Positions 35,198 to 44,719 of a DNA stretch of 64,000 nt are shown piece after piece. The translations under genes and the position numbers were made by a program. The notes below the pieces were generated by a model that made no database searches, had not been told where the DNA came from, and saw only the letters and a program-made list of their open reading frames with translations. The stretch lies in contig CAKQYA010000006.1 in assembly GCA_934293005.1 (NCBI GenBank), positions 33,686-97,685 on the forward strand, given 5' to 3'. How positions within the stretch are numbered: the first letter of the stretch is position 1; every line of letters starts with the position of its first letter. This DNA comes from an uncultured Bacteroidaceae bacterium (GTDB lineage: Bacteria; Bacteroidota; Bacteroidia; Bacteroidales; Bacteroidaceae).

Positions 35198-36223
35198 TCA
35201 ATAAGCGTTCACGCCTCTCGTGTGCTGATGAAACTTCACATTCTTGCATATCGCCAAAGCTATGCGCCATGAGCCTCTGCCACCGAGAGATGTGTAAAAC
35301 CGGATGACATTGCCCAAGATACGCTGCGCCAGCGTTGGCTGGAAGAAATCATGCAAGAACACTCTCAATGACTGCACCGCCATTTTCTCTTTGAGGTCCT
35401 TATTGAACAATTTCTCTTTCTGCATATGGCCTACCAAGATGGACGTGCGCAGATACAAAGGAAATATAAGACGTTCAAGATTTGGATAAAGACAGGCAAG
35501 ATTCTGAGCATGGTGACGCGACAAAGGCTGCAAGATAGATGAATGAAGATCATTGATGGCCACTGTGAGCGTGCTTGTCAACTGCTTATAATTCTGCGAG
35601 AAGCTATTACCTGTGATGCTGTTTTGGTGCACATTTATTGTATGGAATGCTCTGTCAGTATACCAAAGTATCTTAGGGCGATGAAGCAACACGCGCAAAC
35701 CGAGTTCCCAATCGTTCCATATGCGGCACTGTATGTTCCATGCGCCTATGTCCTTAAGGAAACGGGTTTTGAAGAGCATGCCCTGCGTATTGAGCACACT
35801 GGCCAATATTTGCACTTGGGGATCGGAGTCTGGAATGAATGCACGCAGTCTCTCCTTACCATTGACAACGATATTGGTGGGAGTGGCTATGACATCATAA
35901 TCATCAGCATTCAGTCTCTGCATGGTGGAGATGTAATTGTAATCAAACAGGTCATCACTGTCGAAGAAATAGACCCACTCTGTTTTGCACGACTTAAGCC
36001 CTTTGTTGCGAGCAGCCGCTGCGCCAGGAAAAGTCTCACGCAAAAGAGTGACGTTGCTTCTGTTTTTGATGTACTGCTCACAGAACTGGTAAGTACCATC
36101 GGTGCTTTCATTGTCCACGATGATCACTTCTGTTGGCCGCACTCCAGACTTCATGATGGAGTCGAGTGTTTTTCCTATATGTTCACGCCTGTTCTTGACT
36201 GGCACAATTACTGTAATGTCCAT
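35198..36223 (-). CDS. Family 2 glycosyltransferase
   Basis: About 341 residues. GT-A motifs: VIVPVKNRREHIGKTLDSI, VIIVDNESTDGT, PGAAAARNKGL and YFFDSDDLF with the DxD-like metal site. A C-terminal half without known motifs may bind the acceptor or the membrane. The start MDITVIVP (36223) is favoured over ATG 36235 because a minus-strand TAAGTTTG -7 box at 36244-36251 puts transcription start close to 36237. It precedes aroB and diverges from a GT-B enzyme. Confidence 0.87.
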   Translation of the reverse strand: MDITVIVPVKNRREHIGKTLDSIMKSGVRPTEVIIVDNESTDGTYQFCEQYIKNRSNVTLLRETFPGAAAARNKGLKSCKTEWVYFFDSDDLFDYNYISTMQRLNADDYDVIATPTNIVVNGKERLRAFIPDSDPQVQILASVLNTQGMLFKTRFLKDIGAWNIQCRIWNDWELGLRVLLHRPKILWYTDRAFHTINVHQNSITGNSFSQNYKQLTSTLTVAINDLHSSILQPLSRHHAQNLACLYPNLERLIFPLYLRTSILVGHMQKEKLFNKDLKEKMAVQSLRVFLHDFFQPTLAQRILGNVIRFYTSLGGRGSWRIALAICKNVKFHQHTRGVNAY

Positions 36224-36325
36224 AATCTTTTGCATTTTGAGTGCAAACTTATATATTTTTTTTGACTTTTCATTGCCTGCAGCCTTTTTTTGTGTCGTTT
36301 AGCCGTTTATTTAAGTTTATATCCT

Positions 36326-36333
36326 TATCTTTG
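36326..36333 (+). promoter_or_regulatory. -7 box (TATCTTTG) upstream of the GT-B gene
   Basis: Plus-strand match to TAnnTTTG about 66 bases before the start codon. No good -33 element is visible. Confidence 0.45.
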
Positions 36334-36399
36334 TTCTGCAAAGGAGTCGATTGCAGATGACTCGCATTCCACATAAATCTAAACCAAAGCACTTAAATA

Positions 36400-37488
36400 A
36401 TGCGAATATTACTTTTAGGAGACTACTCAAACGTGCATGCCACTCTTGCTGAAGGCCTGAGGGCTCTTGGGCACGAATGTGTGGTTGCAAGCGATGGAGA
36501 CAAATGGAAAGACTATCCTCGCGACATTGACTTGCAGCGCCACTTCGGCATGCGAGGCAACGCAAGCTTCACATGGAGGCTTCTTAAAGCCATGCCTTCA
36601 TTCCGAGGTTATGATGTGGTGCAGCTCATCAATCCCATCTTCTTCGAGCTGAAAGCCGAAAAACTCTCGCCATTCTATCGTTATCTGCGCAAACACAACG
36701 GGAAAATGGTGCTCGGTGCTTTTGGCATGGATTATTACTGGGCATATGTCAACACGTATGAACGTCCACTGAGATACAGCGACTTTAACTTTGGAGACAA
36801 CATCAGAAATGACGCAGAGGCTTTGACATACAGGAATGAATGGATTGGCACCGCTAAAGAGACTCTCAACAGGATGATTGCCGAAAACTGCGATGGCATA
36901 GTGGCTGGCCTGTATGAATACTGGGCAACATACCAACGCTTCAAGGAAAAACTCACATTCATTCCTTTTCCCGTGAAGATGCCAGCCTTACAGCATAAGC
37001 CTACAGCTCATGCTCCCGTGAACATATTCGCTGGCATCAGCAAAAACAGGAGCGCTTACAAAGGCACTGACATCATGCTGAAAGCAGCAAAGGATGTCGA
37101 CAAGGCTCATCCGGGAAGCATGAACCTGCAAGTGGCGTGTGGCGTGCCTTTTGACACTTATAAAAACATGATGAACAACGCTGATGCCATAATCGACCAG
37201 CTTTACAGTTACACTCCAGCCATGAATTCGTTGCTTGCCATGTCGAAGGGAATCATAAACATCGGCGGTGGAGAGCCAGAAAACTACGACATCATTGGCG
37301 AGAAGAAATTGCGTCCAATCATCAATGTGGAACCAAACTATGACAGTTGCTTCTCCGAGATTGAGCAATTGGTGATGAATCCAGACAGGATTCCGCTGCT
37401 TAAGAAACAAAGTGTTGAATATATGAAAAAGCATCACGACTTCATAAAGGTGGCAAAGCAATATGTCGACTTTTATGAAAGAATATAA
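36400..37488 (+). CDS. GT-B fold glycosyltransferase (family 4-like)
   Basis: 362 residues. The N-terminal Rossmann half starts MRILLLGDYSNVHATLAEGLRALG, as in GT4 enzymes. The second half has NIFAGISKNRSAYKGTDIML, the donor-site segment QLYSYTPAMNSLLAMSKGII and GGGEPENYDIIGEKKLRPIINV, which replaces the usual E-x7-E motif with a weaker version. It is probably a cytoplasmic enzyme of glycan assembly. Neighbouring genes also encode glycosyltransferases but on alternate strands, so this is a loose cluster, not one operon. Confidence 0.8.
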   Translation: MRILLLGDYSNVHATLAEGLRALGHECVVASDGDKWKDYPRDIDLQRHFGMRGNASFTWRLLKAMPSFRGYDVVQLINPIFFELKAEKLSPFYRYLRKHNGKMVLGAFGMDYYWAYVNTYERPLRYSDFNFGDNIRNDAEALTYRNEWIGTAKETLNRMIAENCDGIVAGLYEYWATYQRFKEKLTFIPFPVKMPALQHKPTAHAPVNIFAGISKNRSAYKGTDIMLKAAKDVDKAHPGSMNLQVACGVPFDTYKNMMNNADAIIDQLYSYTPAMNSLLAMSKGIINIGGGEPENYDIIGEKKLRPIINVEPNYDSCFSEIEQLVMNPDRIPLLKKQSVEYMKKHHDFIKVAKQYVDFYERI

Positions 37489-37520
37489 CACATTCCACTT
37501 TAGCGGACAAACAAGCAGGC

Positions 37521-37647
37521 AAGCAGGTGTTCATAATTATTTTATAATGCCAAAGAGTGACATTCTTATCTGCCGCACACTATTCTGCGCATATGCTGCT
37601 CCTGGGTGTCAGTCACTATGTCCGCGCATAGGTTCTTCAGACAGATG
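37521..37647. mobile_element. MITE-like element, family C, copy 2 (right end missing)
   Basis: Starts AAGCAGGTGTTCATAATTAT, close to the left end of the copy at 11080, and shares the interior CCGCACACT and CAGTCACTATG.CCG.GCATAG motifs. No matching right end is found before the next gene. It fills the gap between two convergent glycosyltransferase genes. Confidence 0.6.
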
Positions 37648-37681
37648 AAACATACGCATCGGAACAAAGCACGTCAATTTG

Positions 37682-38437
37682 TCACAGAGACATTATGCCT
37701 TTTATCATATTGAAAAGAATGGGCATCGGATTCTTTCCCTTATGCACAAGATACCAGCCAGCTTCTTTGAAACTTCGCAACATTGCCTGCGGCATTCCAT
37801 AAACATACCTGAATGTGGCCCCCTTGCTTTGCTGCAACAATGGACTCTCAAGAAAACGAGTGCCAGTGGTGGCAGAAGGGGTCATCACTATGGGGCAAGG
37901 CACTTGAATGATGCGCATTCCCGCATCAGTAGCATCTTTAATCCACACCTGTTCTTCTCCAGAACAAAAGCGTGTTGAGCCAAGCCCAAAGCGTTCATCA
38001 AAAGGTATGGCAACACCACGCTTAAATGTCATCTCCACCGAACACACATAAGGTGCTGGATAAGCATGAAGTGGATGGCCCTCAAGGTCTTGAGCTTGAA
38101 ATGTAATAACATCAGCTTCAGGATGTGACTTATATGCAGAGAGTATGTTATTTATGAATTCTGTTTTATACCTATTGTCATCATCTGCCATGACCAGCAC
38201 ATCGCCCGAAGCGTGTGCTATCGCATTGTTGCGATTGCGCGAGAGACCGCGGCCGTGAAGATAAGTCAAAGTCACATCGCTGCGTTCTTTCAGACATGCT
38301 GGCACATGCGCAAGGACAGCCTCATCAGTCCACTGCATCGACACCACATATCTGATACCGTCTTGAAGCGGCATCAGCACATTTGGCACTTTCTTAATGC
38401 CATCATCAAGTGTGCATATGAGTATATCTATAATCAT
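37682..38437 (-). CDS. Family 2 glycosyltransferase
   Basis: 251 residues. The order is DILICTLDDGIKKVPNVL, RGLSRNRNNAIAHASGDVLVMADDDNRY (donor and metal site ADDD), then FGLGSTRFCSGEEQVWIKDA, a typical acceptor-side loop. No membrane segment. The start is the only ATG at the beginning of the conserved region. It has its own promoter with a leader of about 125 bases. Confidence 0.85.
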   Translation of the reverse strand: MIIDILICTLDDGIKKVPNVLMPLQDGIRYVVSMQWTDEAVLAHVPACLKERSDVTLTYLHGRGLSRNRNNAIAHASGDVLVMADDDNRYKTEFINNILSAYKSHPEADVITFQAQDLEGHPLHAYPAPYVCSVEMTFKRGVAIPFDERFGLGSTRFCSGEEQVWIKDATDAGMRIIQVPCPIVMTPSATTGTRFLESPLLQQSKGATFRYVYGMPQAMLRSFKEAGWYLVHKGKNPMPILFNMIKGIMSL

Positions 38438-38569
38438 AACTTTATCTGTTTCACATAATGCTGTGGTGCAGGCAAGCTATACCTGAATCTAAGCCATTTC
38501 AGACACAATCCACTTGCATATGCATGTTTATAAATCCAGGTTTTGCAAGCGTGCATTCACACCACATTG

Positions 38570-38601
38570 CAAAGGTATTAAAACAATTCATATCATTCAA
38601 A
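38570..38601 (-). promoter_or_regulatory. Promoter of the 251-residue glycosyltransferase
   Basis: Minus strand: TTTG (38598-38601), 20 bases, TACCTTTG (38570-38577). The predicted start near 38563 leaves an untranslated leader of about 125 bases. Confidence 0.65.
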
Positions 38602-39053
38602 CTTCTTAATCAGTTTTTCAAATGAATAGTCCGTTAGTAATCAAATCAAGTTGTTTTCAATAGCTCAGCATACTGCAAAACACTAAATCTCAGCGACACG
38701 ACCTCTCATCAGAAATTGAACACCGTTCCGTCCTCGCTCGGCTTCATCCACTCATCCTTCGGGATGCCTCAAAAATAGCTATTTTACCCGAATTAAAGCA
38801 ATACGCGGCGCTCAAACGCCCATTTTTAGCTACATTTAACTCTCCGCTGCATCTTCAAACACATCAACCAACATCAGCACCGTCACATTCTCATAATCAC
38901 CCACTGTACCTTTCAAATCAATACCACATGAATGCCATTGCAAAATGGCACATTGTGACCTCCACACATTATATATAGAATCCTTCAAGGCAAATTGCTG
39001 TGACTTTATAGCAAAAATGCCGCATGATTAACTAATCTTTCAACCAAAATGGT
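38602..39053. other. Long intergenic region upstream of alaS
   Basis: About 450 bases without a gene. A minus-strand stretch at 38709-38769 reads GIPKDEWMKPSEDG followed by a few codons and a stop, bounded upstream by another stop; it looks like the tail of a lost gene but is too short to assign. No T-box or other riboswitch was recognised before alaS. Confidence 0.35.
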
Positions 39054-39061
39054 TAACTTTG
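39054..39061 (+). promoter_or_regulatory. -7 box (TAACTTTG) of alaS
   Basis: A match to TAnnTTTG 59 bases before the start codon. The -33 region has no clear TTTG. Confidence 0.55.
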
Positions 39062-39120
39062 CATTTTGAATGTGCCAATCACGTTCCTACACCCTAAGAT
39101 TATTATAAAACATCAAATAT

Positions 39121-41742
39121 ATGACAGCTAAAGAAATACGCGAGTCTTTCAAGAAATTCTTTGAAAGCAAAGGACATCTCATTGTGCCTTCAGCTCCTAT
39201 GGTCGTGAAAGACGACCCCACGCTGATGTTCACTAATGCAGGCATGAATCAGTTTAAGGACATCATCCTTGGCAACGCCACCCCTAAGTGCCGCCGTCAA
39301 GCAGACAGCCAGAAGTGCCTCCGCGTGAGCGGAAAACACAACGACTTGGAAGAGGTGGGACACGACACATACCACCACACCATGTTCGAGATGCTCGGCA
39401 ACTGGTCTTTTGGCGATTATTTCAAGAAGGAAGCCATAAGCTGGGCCTGGGAATACATTGTGGATGTGCTGAAGATTGATCCCAATGACTTGTATGCAAC
39501 AGTCTTCGAAGGCAGCCCTGAAGAAGGACTGTCACGTGACGAAGAGGCTGCCTCAATATGGGAACAATTCCTCCCCAAAGACCACATCATCAACGGCAAC
39601 AAGCATGACAACTTCTGGGAAATGGGCGACACAGGCCCATGTGGACCTTGCTCTGAGATTCACGTAGACTCTCGTTCTGACGAAGAAAAGGCAAAGGTGC
39701 CAGGACGCGAATTGGTTAATAAAGACCACCCTCAAGTCATCGAGATATGGAACCTTGTCTTCATGCAATACAACAGAAAAGCAGACGGCTCTCTCGAAGG
39801 GCTGCCAGCCAAAGTCATCGACACTGGCATGGGCTTCGAGCGTCTCGTGCGCACCTTGCAGGGAAAGACTTCCAACTACGACACTGACGTGTTCCAGCCG
39901 CTCATCAAGGTCATGGCAGACATGGCAGGCTGCAAATACGGGGAAGATGAGAAGAAAGACATTGCCATCCGTGTCATCGTAGACCATGTCCGCGCTATTG
40001 CCTTTGCCATCGCAGACGGTCAGTTGCCATCAAACGCCAAAGCAGGCTATGTGATCCGACGCATCCTTCGCCGTGCCGTTCGCTACGGCTACACATTCTT
40101 GGGACAAAAAGAGGCATTCATCTATAAACTTGTGCCAACGCTCGTAGAAGAAATGGGCGAAGCCTTCCCTGAGATTGCAGCACAGCAAAAACTCGTGATG
40201 AAGGTAATGCAAGAAGAGGAGAACTCATTCCTCCGCACATTGGAAAATGGCATACGCCTGCTTCAAGAGGTAATAGACCAGACAAAGGCTGAGAGCAAGA
40301 ATGAGGTCGCAGGCGACAAAGCCTTCACCCTCTTCGACACCTTCGGCTTCCCTCTCGACCTCACAGAGCTCATCTGCCGCGAGCATGGACTGTCTGTAGA
40401 CGAGAAAGGCTTTGATGAATGCATGCAGCAGCAAAAGAACCGCGCGCGCAACGCTGCAGAAGTAAAGATGGGCGATTGGATTTTCGTGGGCGACGAGGCT
40501 GCAGAGAGCGAATTTGTCGGATACGACTATACCGAACATCCAACACACATACTCAAATACCGCGAAGTGCAACAAAAGAAGCGCACTGCTTACGAGGTCA
40601 TTCTCGACAAGACCCCATTCTACGGCGAGATGGGTGGACAAGTGGGCGACACAGGAGTGCTCGTCAGCGAAAACGAAATGATACATGTCATCGACACCAA
40701 GAAAGAGAATGGCGTGGCTATACATATCGTAGACAAACTGCCAGAAAAGCCTACAGCAGAATTCATGGCATGCGTTGATGTGGAACGCCGCAACGCAATC
40801 GAGGCAAACCACACCTGCACACATTTGCTCGATGAAGCTTTGCGTCAAGTGTTGGGCGAGCATGTTGAGCAGAAAGGCTCATTTGTCACAGCCGACAGCT
40901 TGCGTTTCGACTTCTCTCATTTCGAGAAAGTGACTCCTGAACAGCTTCGTGAGGTTGAACACCTCGTAAATGATAAGATACGTGAAGACATTCACCTTAA
41001 AGAATACCGCGACTGCCCTATCGAGGAAGCTAAGAAACTCGGTGCTATAGCTTTGTTTGGCGAAAAATACGGGGATAAGGTTCGTGTCGTGCAGTTTGGC
41101 ACATCAGTCGAGTTCTGCGGCGGTTGCCATGCCTCAAGCACAGGACGTCTTGGCATGGTGAAGATCATAAGCGAAAGTTCCATTGCCGCAGGCGTACGCC
41201 GCATCGAAGCTATCACAGGCAAAGCTGTAGAAGAAATGCTTGACAAGGCACAGGATCTCATCACAGACATTAAAAACCTCTTCAACAACGCTCCCGACCT
41301 AATGTCGACCGTCAAGAAGGCTATAGCTGAAAACAAAGAGCTGCAAGCACAGGTGGATGAATTCAAGGCTCAGAAAGCACAAGAATTCAAGAAGATCTTG
41401 ATAGAGAAGGCTCAGGACATCAACGGCGTAAAGGTCATGACTGCTGTACTTCCTATCGAGGCGCAGAACGCCAAGGACATCGCCTTCCAGTTACGCGGAC
41501 AGTTCCCAGAACGTCTGCTCGTTGCCATCGGAAGCTTCGCCAATGGCAAGCCAACACTCACAGTATCACTCTCCGACGACCTTGTCCAAGAAGGAAAGAA
41601 TGCCGGTTCACTCGTGCGTGAGGCAGGCAAACTCATCAAGGGCGGCGGAGGCGGCCAGCCTCACTTCGCCACAGCAGGCGGCAAGGACGTGAATGGCTTA
41701 AAGGCCGCTATTGACAAAATTGTGGAGATGGCCAACTTATAA
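39121..41742 (+). CDS. alaS: Alanyl-tRNA synthetase
   Basis: 873 residues, full length. Class II catalytic core (FFESKGHLIVPSAPMV, TNAGMNQFKDI, GHDTYHHTMFEMLGNWSFGDYF, DTGMGFERLVR), tRNA-recognition region, the editing domain with zinc ligands in ANHTCTHLLDEAL and VEFCGGCHASSTG, and the C-Ala domain with GGGGGQPHFATAGG. It charges tRNA-Ala and clears mischarged Ser/Gly. It stands alone. Confidence 0.98.
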   Translation: MTAKEIRESFKKFFESKGHLIVPSAPMVVKDDPTLMFTNAGMNQFKDIILGNATPKCRRQADSQKCLRVSGKHNDLEEVGHDTYHHTMFEMLGNWSFGDYFKKEAISWAWEYIVDVLKIDPNDLYATVFEGSPEEGLSRDEEAASIWEQFLPKDHIINGNKHDNFWEMGDTGPCGPCSEIHVDSRSDEEKAKVPGRELVNKDHPQVIEIWNLVFMQYNRKADGSLEGLPAKVIDTGMGFERLVRTLQGKTSNYDTDVFQPLIKVMADMAGCKYGEDEKKDIAIRVIVDHVRAIAFAIADGQLPSNAKAGYVIRRILRRAVRYGYTFLGQKEAFIYKLVPTLVEEMGEAFPEIAAQQKLVMKVMQEEENSFLRTLENGIRLLQEVIDQTKAESKNEVAGDKAFTLFDTFGFPLDLTELICREHGLSVDEKGFDECMQQQKNRARNAAEVKMGDWIFVGDEAAESEFVGYDYTEHPTHILKYREVQQKKRTAYEVILDKTPFYGEMGGQVGDTGVLVSENEMIHVIDTKKENGVAIHIVDKLPEKPTAEFMACVDVERRNAIEANHTCTHLLDEALRQVLGEHVEQKGSFVTADSLRFDFSHFEKVTPEQLREVEHLVNDKIREDIHLKEYRDCPIEEAKKLGAIALFGEKYGDKVRVVQFGTSVEFCGGCHASSTGRLGMVKIISESSIAAGVRRIEAITGKAVEEMLDKAQDLITDIKNLFNNAPDLMSTVKKAIAENKELQAQVDEFKAQKAQEFKKILIEKAQDINGVKVMTAVLPIEAQNAKDIAFQLRGQFPERLLVAIGSFANGKPTLTVSLSDDLVQEGKNAGSLVREAGKLIKGGGGGQPHFATAGGKDVNGLKAAIDKIVEMANL

Positions 41743-41790
41743 ACAAACAGTTATGCCACATGTACAGGCCATTCCACCTGTATCACAATA

Positions 41791-41824
41791 TTAAACCCAA
41801 AATCGGTCATTAGATTTGGGTTAA
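41791..41824. repeat. Solo family A terminal repeat, folded as a hairpin
   Basis: Reads TTAAACCCAAAATCGGTCAT then TAGATTTGGGTTAA. The left part matches the inverted end of family A elements, and the right TTTGGGTTAA pairs back with it. No element body is present. Confidence 0.65.
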
Positions 41825-41827
41825 GTA

Positions 41828-41863
41828 AAAGGGTGTCAAAACCAGTTGGTTTTGACGCCCTTT
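41828..41863 (+). terminator. Terminator after alaS
   Basis: AAAGGGTGTCAAAACC pairs perfectly (allowing one G-T) with GGTTTTGACGCCCTTT around AGTT, followed by TAGTTTTC. It is 85 bases after the stop. Confidence 0.8.
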
Positions 41864-42029
41864 AGTTTTCATCAGCAAAAGGAAACTTGTCATTATCATA
41901 CACACCATATCTTTACGGCAAAAAACATATTTGACTCTTGGCTAAAGAGATGTAAGTAAACTTTGCAAAGTAATATAGGGCAAACCTGTTCGAGCTGTTT
42001 TTTTGATTCGGTGGAATGATGAATGAAAC

Positions 42030-42067
42030 AAAAAAGTGATGAACTTATCTCACGACAAATTCATCAC
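42030..42067 (-). terminator. Terminator after ino1
   Basis: GTGATGAA (42036-42043) pairs with TTCATCAC (42060-42067); on the minus strand it is followed by a T run (complement of A at 42030-42035). It is 46 bases after the stop. Confidence 0.65.
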
Positions 42068-42113
42068 AGTGTAAATTAAATTCCAACTATATATTAATCG
42101 ATTTATCTATTCA

Positions 42114-43442
42114 TCAGTCGATTTCCTCGTCAGCCTCATAACCGCCCATCTCACGGATAGCATTCTTCAGCATAGTATACTGCTGGAAGAGGTGGTTGAC
42201 AGCTTCCTCGCCCTTAGTGTAGTCGTGCATAGGAGCCTTGAGGAAGAAACTGAGGAATCTCTGTATGCCCGATCTTCCTGCGCGAGCTGCGAGGTCAGAA
42301 AGAAGGCAGAGGTCAAGAAGAAGCGGAGCTGCGAGAATCGAATCACGGCACAGGAAGTTGATCTTGATCTGCATTGGGTAGCCCATCCATCCGAAGATGT
42401 CAATGTTGTCCCATCCTTCTTTGTTGTCGTTGCGAGGAGGATAATAATTGATGCGCACCTTATGGTAGTATTGATTATCCTCATCATTGCCATGGCCGTA
42501 TAGGTCTGGCTGATCCTCTGGCTTGAGGATAGTCTCAAGAGTAGAGAGCTTGCTGACCTCCTTAGTACGGAAGTTGGCTGGCTCATCAAGCACAAGTCCG
42601 TCACGGTTGCCAAGGATATTTGTAGAGAACCATCCGTTGAGACCAAGACAACGTGTGCCAATGATTGGAGCGAATCCCGACTTCACGAGAGTCTGTCCTG
42701 TCTTGAAGTCCTTGCCTGCAATAGGAAGTCCGAGTTTCTCAGACATCTCCCACATGGCTGGAATGTCGACAGTTGTATTTGGTGCGCCCATAATGAAAGG
42801 AGCGCCTTCAGCCAATGCTGCATATGCATAGCACATTGATGGAGCTATGTTTTTGGTGTCATTAGCCTTCATGGCAGCTTCCAAATGAGCGAGCGTGTCG
42901 TGCACTTCCATATTAGGCTCAACATAAATCTCTGTAGATGCAGCCCAAGCCACAACTATACGCGAGCAGTTGTTTGCAGCCTTGAAGTCTCTGATATCTT
43001 GGCGAATAGCCTCTACCATCTCCCAACGGTTGCGGCACTCCTTAACGTTGTCGCCATCAAGACGTTTTGCAAAATTCTTATCAAAAGCGGCCTTATAAGG
43101 AACAATCTTCTCAAGTTCGTCTTTTACAGGAAGAATATCTTTCTCTTTGAGCACTTCTGCATACATTGCGCTTTGGAAAGCGTTGGCTGGATAAACGTCC
43201 CATGCTCCAAACACTATATCATCCAATGAAGCCATTGGCACTATTTCTGAGTATGAGAGATATTTCTTGTCAGCACCCTTGCCGACACGAATCTTGTCGT
43301 ACTGCGTCATTGACCCTACTGGTTTAGCCAAACCTTTGCGAGCCATCAGCACACCTGTCATGAATGTTGAAGACACAGCACCAAGTCCGACGACCATGAT
43401 GCCAAGCTTTCCATCAGCAGGCTTTACATTTTGATTTGCCAT
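42114..43442 (-). CDS. ino1: Inositol-3-phosphate synthase
   Basis: Converts glucose 6-phosphate to inositol 3-phosphate with NAD. About 442 residues with the Rossmann motif GIMVVGLGAVSSTFMTG, then GAPNTTVDIPAMWEMSEKLG, IAGKDFKTGQTLVKSG and GWFSTNILGNRDG, the catalytic core typical of the family. The frame is open to 43499, but MANQNVKPADGKLG at 43442 is the natural start. In Bacteroides this enzyme feeds inositol sphingolipid/phospholipid synthesis; the partner synthase genes are not within this window. Confidence 0.93.
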   Translation of the reverse strand: MANQNVKPADGKLGIMVVGLGAVSSTFMTGVLMARKGLAKPVGSMTQYDKIRVGKGADKKYLSYSEIVPMASLDDIVFGAWDVYPANAFQSAMYAEVLKEKDILPVKDELEKIVPYKAAFDKNFAKRLDGDNVKECRNRWEMVEAIRQDIRDFKAANNCSRIVVAWAASTEIYVEPNMEVHDTLAHLEAAMKANDTKNIAPSMCYAYAALAEGAPFIMGAPNTTVDIPAMWEMSEKLGLPIAGKDFKTGQTLVKSGFAPIIGTRCLGLNGWFSTNILGNRDGLVLDEPANFRTKEVSKLSTLETILKPEDQPDLYGHGNDEDNQYYHKVRINYYPPRNDNKEGWDNIDIFGWMGYPMQIKINFLCRDSILAAPLLLDLCLLSDLAARAGRSGIQRFLSFFLKAPMHDYTKGEEAVNHLFQQYTMLKNAIREMGGYEADEEID

Positions 43443-43551
43443 CTTAATAATTATATTTTTTATAATTAATCTATTGTTCCCCAACGAAAAGCTTGACATG
43501 CAGACATCAAGCCCTGCCGCTAAGGCCAGTATTAAATTTAATTTGTGATGG

Positions 43552-43559
43552 CAAAGTTA
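43552..43559 (-). promoter_or_regulatory. -7 box (TAACTTTG) of ino1
   Basis: Minus-strand match to TAnnTTTG 110 bases before the start at 43442; the -33 side carries only a weak GTTGT. The rest of the 43443-43934 gap holds the promoter of the next gene and nothing else I can name. Confidence 0.5.
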
Positions 43560-43876
43560 CGGAAAAGAATGTAAAGATGTACAACAATTCAGTTTACATT
43601 TATGTTCCGAATGTCTCATTTAACAATATTTAACCCGGCATTAAACAAACCAGTATGTGTTATCATACAGAATAAGCAACAAGCGTGCTGTTTGCTAAAT
43701 GCGGGAATGGAGAATGAAAACCAAAGCCGCAATACAACTGCATACGGGCCGCATACAAGAAAGCAAGTCTTAATCACTGCAACATATAGCATCACGCAAA
43801 CAAAAGAAAAGGCCTCATCAGCCCTTTGCCACTTATGCAAAAAAAACATTACAATATTAAAAAAGAATGGTATTAT

Positions 43877-43907
43877 TTTGTTTATATTAATGTTTTAAGT
43901 AACTTTG
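43877..43907 (+). promoter_or_regulatory. Promoter of the polyprenol-phosphate sugar synthase operon
   Basis: TTTG (43877-43880), 19 bases, TAACTTTG (43900-43907), a full consensus match, 28 bases before the start codon. It probably drives the run of four or five plus-strand genes that follows. Confidence 0.8.
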
Positions 43908-43934
43908 CATAAAAAGAAATAATACCAATCATCT

Positions 43935-44684
43935 ATGAACAAAAGCGATAGTATCGTTATTATACCTACATATAACGAAAAAGAGAATATCGAGAAGATT
44001 GTGAGAGCAGTCTTCGGTCTTGAGAAATGTTTTCACATTCTCGTGATAGATGACGGTTCGCCAGACGGCACCGCACAAATCGTGAAGAAACTCCAGCAGG
44101 AAGAATTTGCCGACAGGCTCTTTCTCATAGAGCGCAAAGGCAAGCTCGGACTTGGCACAGCATACATAACTGGATTTAAATGGGGACTGGAGCATGGATA
44201 CGACTATATCTTCGAGATGGACGCTGACTTTTCACATGCGCCAAGCGACCTGCCGCGCCTCTATTCAGCATGCGCAGACGAAGGATACGACCTTGCAATA
44301 GGAAGCCGGTACATCTCAGGAGTGAATGTGGTGAACTGGCCTATAGGAAGAGTGCTGATGTCTTACTTTGCGTCAAAATATGTGCGTTTGGTAACAGGAT
44401 TCAACATTCACGACACCACAGCCGGATTCAAATGCTACAAACGCAAGGTGCTCGAGACCATCGACCTCAATTCCATCCGCTTCAAAGGCTATGCCTTCCA
44501 GATTGAGATGAAATACACTACTTACAAATGCGGGTTCAAAATAAAAGAGGTGCCAGTAATCTTTGTCAACAGAGCAGAGGGGACATCAAAGATGAGCGGA
44601 GGAATCTTCGGAGAAGCTTTCTTCGGAGTGATGAGACTCAGAATGGACGGATGGTTCAAGAAATACCCCAAGCCAAAAGACTGA
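43935..44684 (+). CDS. Polyprenol-phosphate mannose synthase-like glycosyltransferase (DPM1 type)
   Basis: 249 residues, GT2. IIPTYNEKENIEKIVRAVF, VIDDGSPDGTAQIV, GLGTAYITGFKWGL, EMDADFSHAPSDLP with the metal-binding DAD, and GSRYISGV are the standard motifs of dolichol/polyprenol-phosphate mannose synthases. It ends soon after the catalytic domain, with no C-terminal membrane helices, so it probably works as a peripheral membrane protein. It makes a lipid-linked sugar donor for extracytoplasmic glycosylation; mannose specificity is not proven. pyrC follows after 35 bases. Confidence 0.9.
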   Translation: MNKSDSIVIIPTYNEKENIEKIVRAVFGLEKCFHILVIDDGSPDGTAQIVKKLQQEEFADRLFLIERKGKLGLGTAYITGFKWGLEHGYDYIFEMDADFSHAPSDLPRLYSACADEGYDLAIGSRYISGVNVVNWPIGRVLMSYFASKYVRLVTGFNIHDTTAGFKCYKRKVLETIDLNSIRFKGYAFQIEMKYTTYKCGFKIKEVPVIFVNRAEGTSKMSGGIFGEAFFGVMRLRMDGWFKKYPKPKD

Positions 44685-44719
44685 CACCCATTTTTTTGAT
44701 TTGACATTTGAAAAAAGAC

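Noticed and set aside
38602..39053. T-box or other riboswitch before alaS
   Set aside because: No T-box motif or antiterminator was recognised, and T-boxes are not expected in Bacteroidetes.
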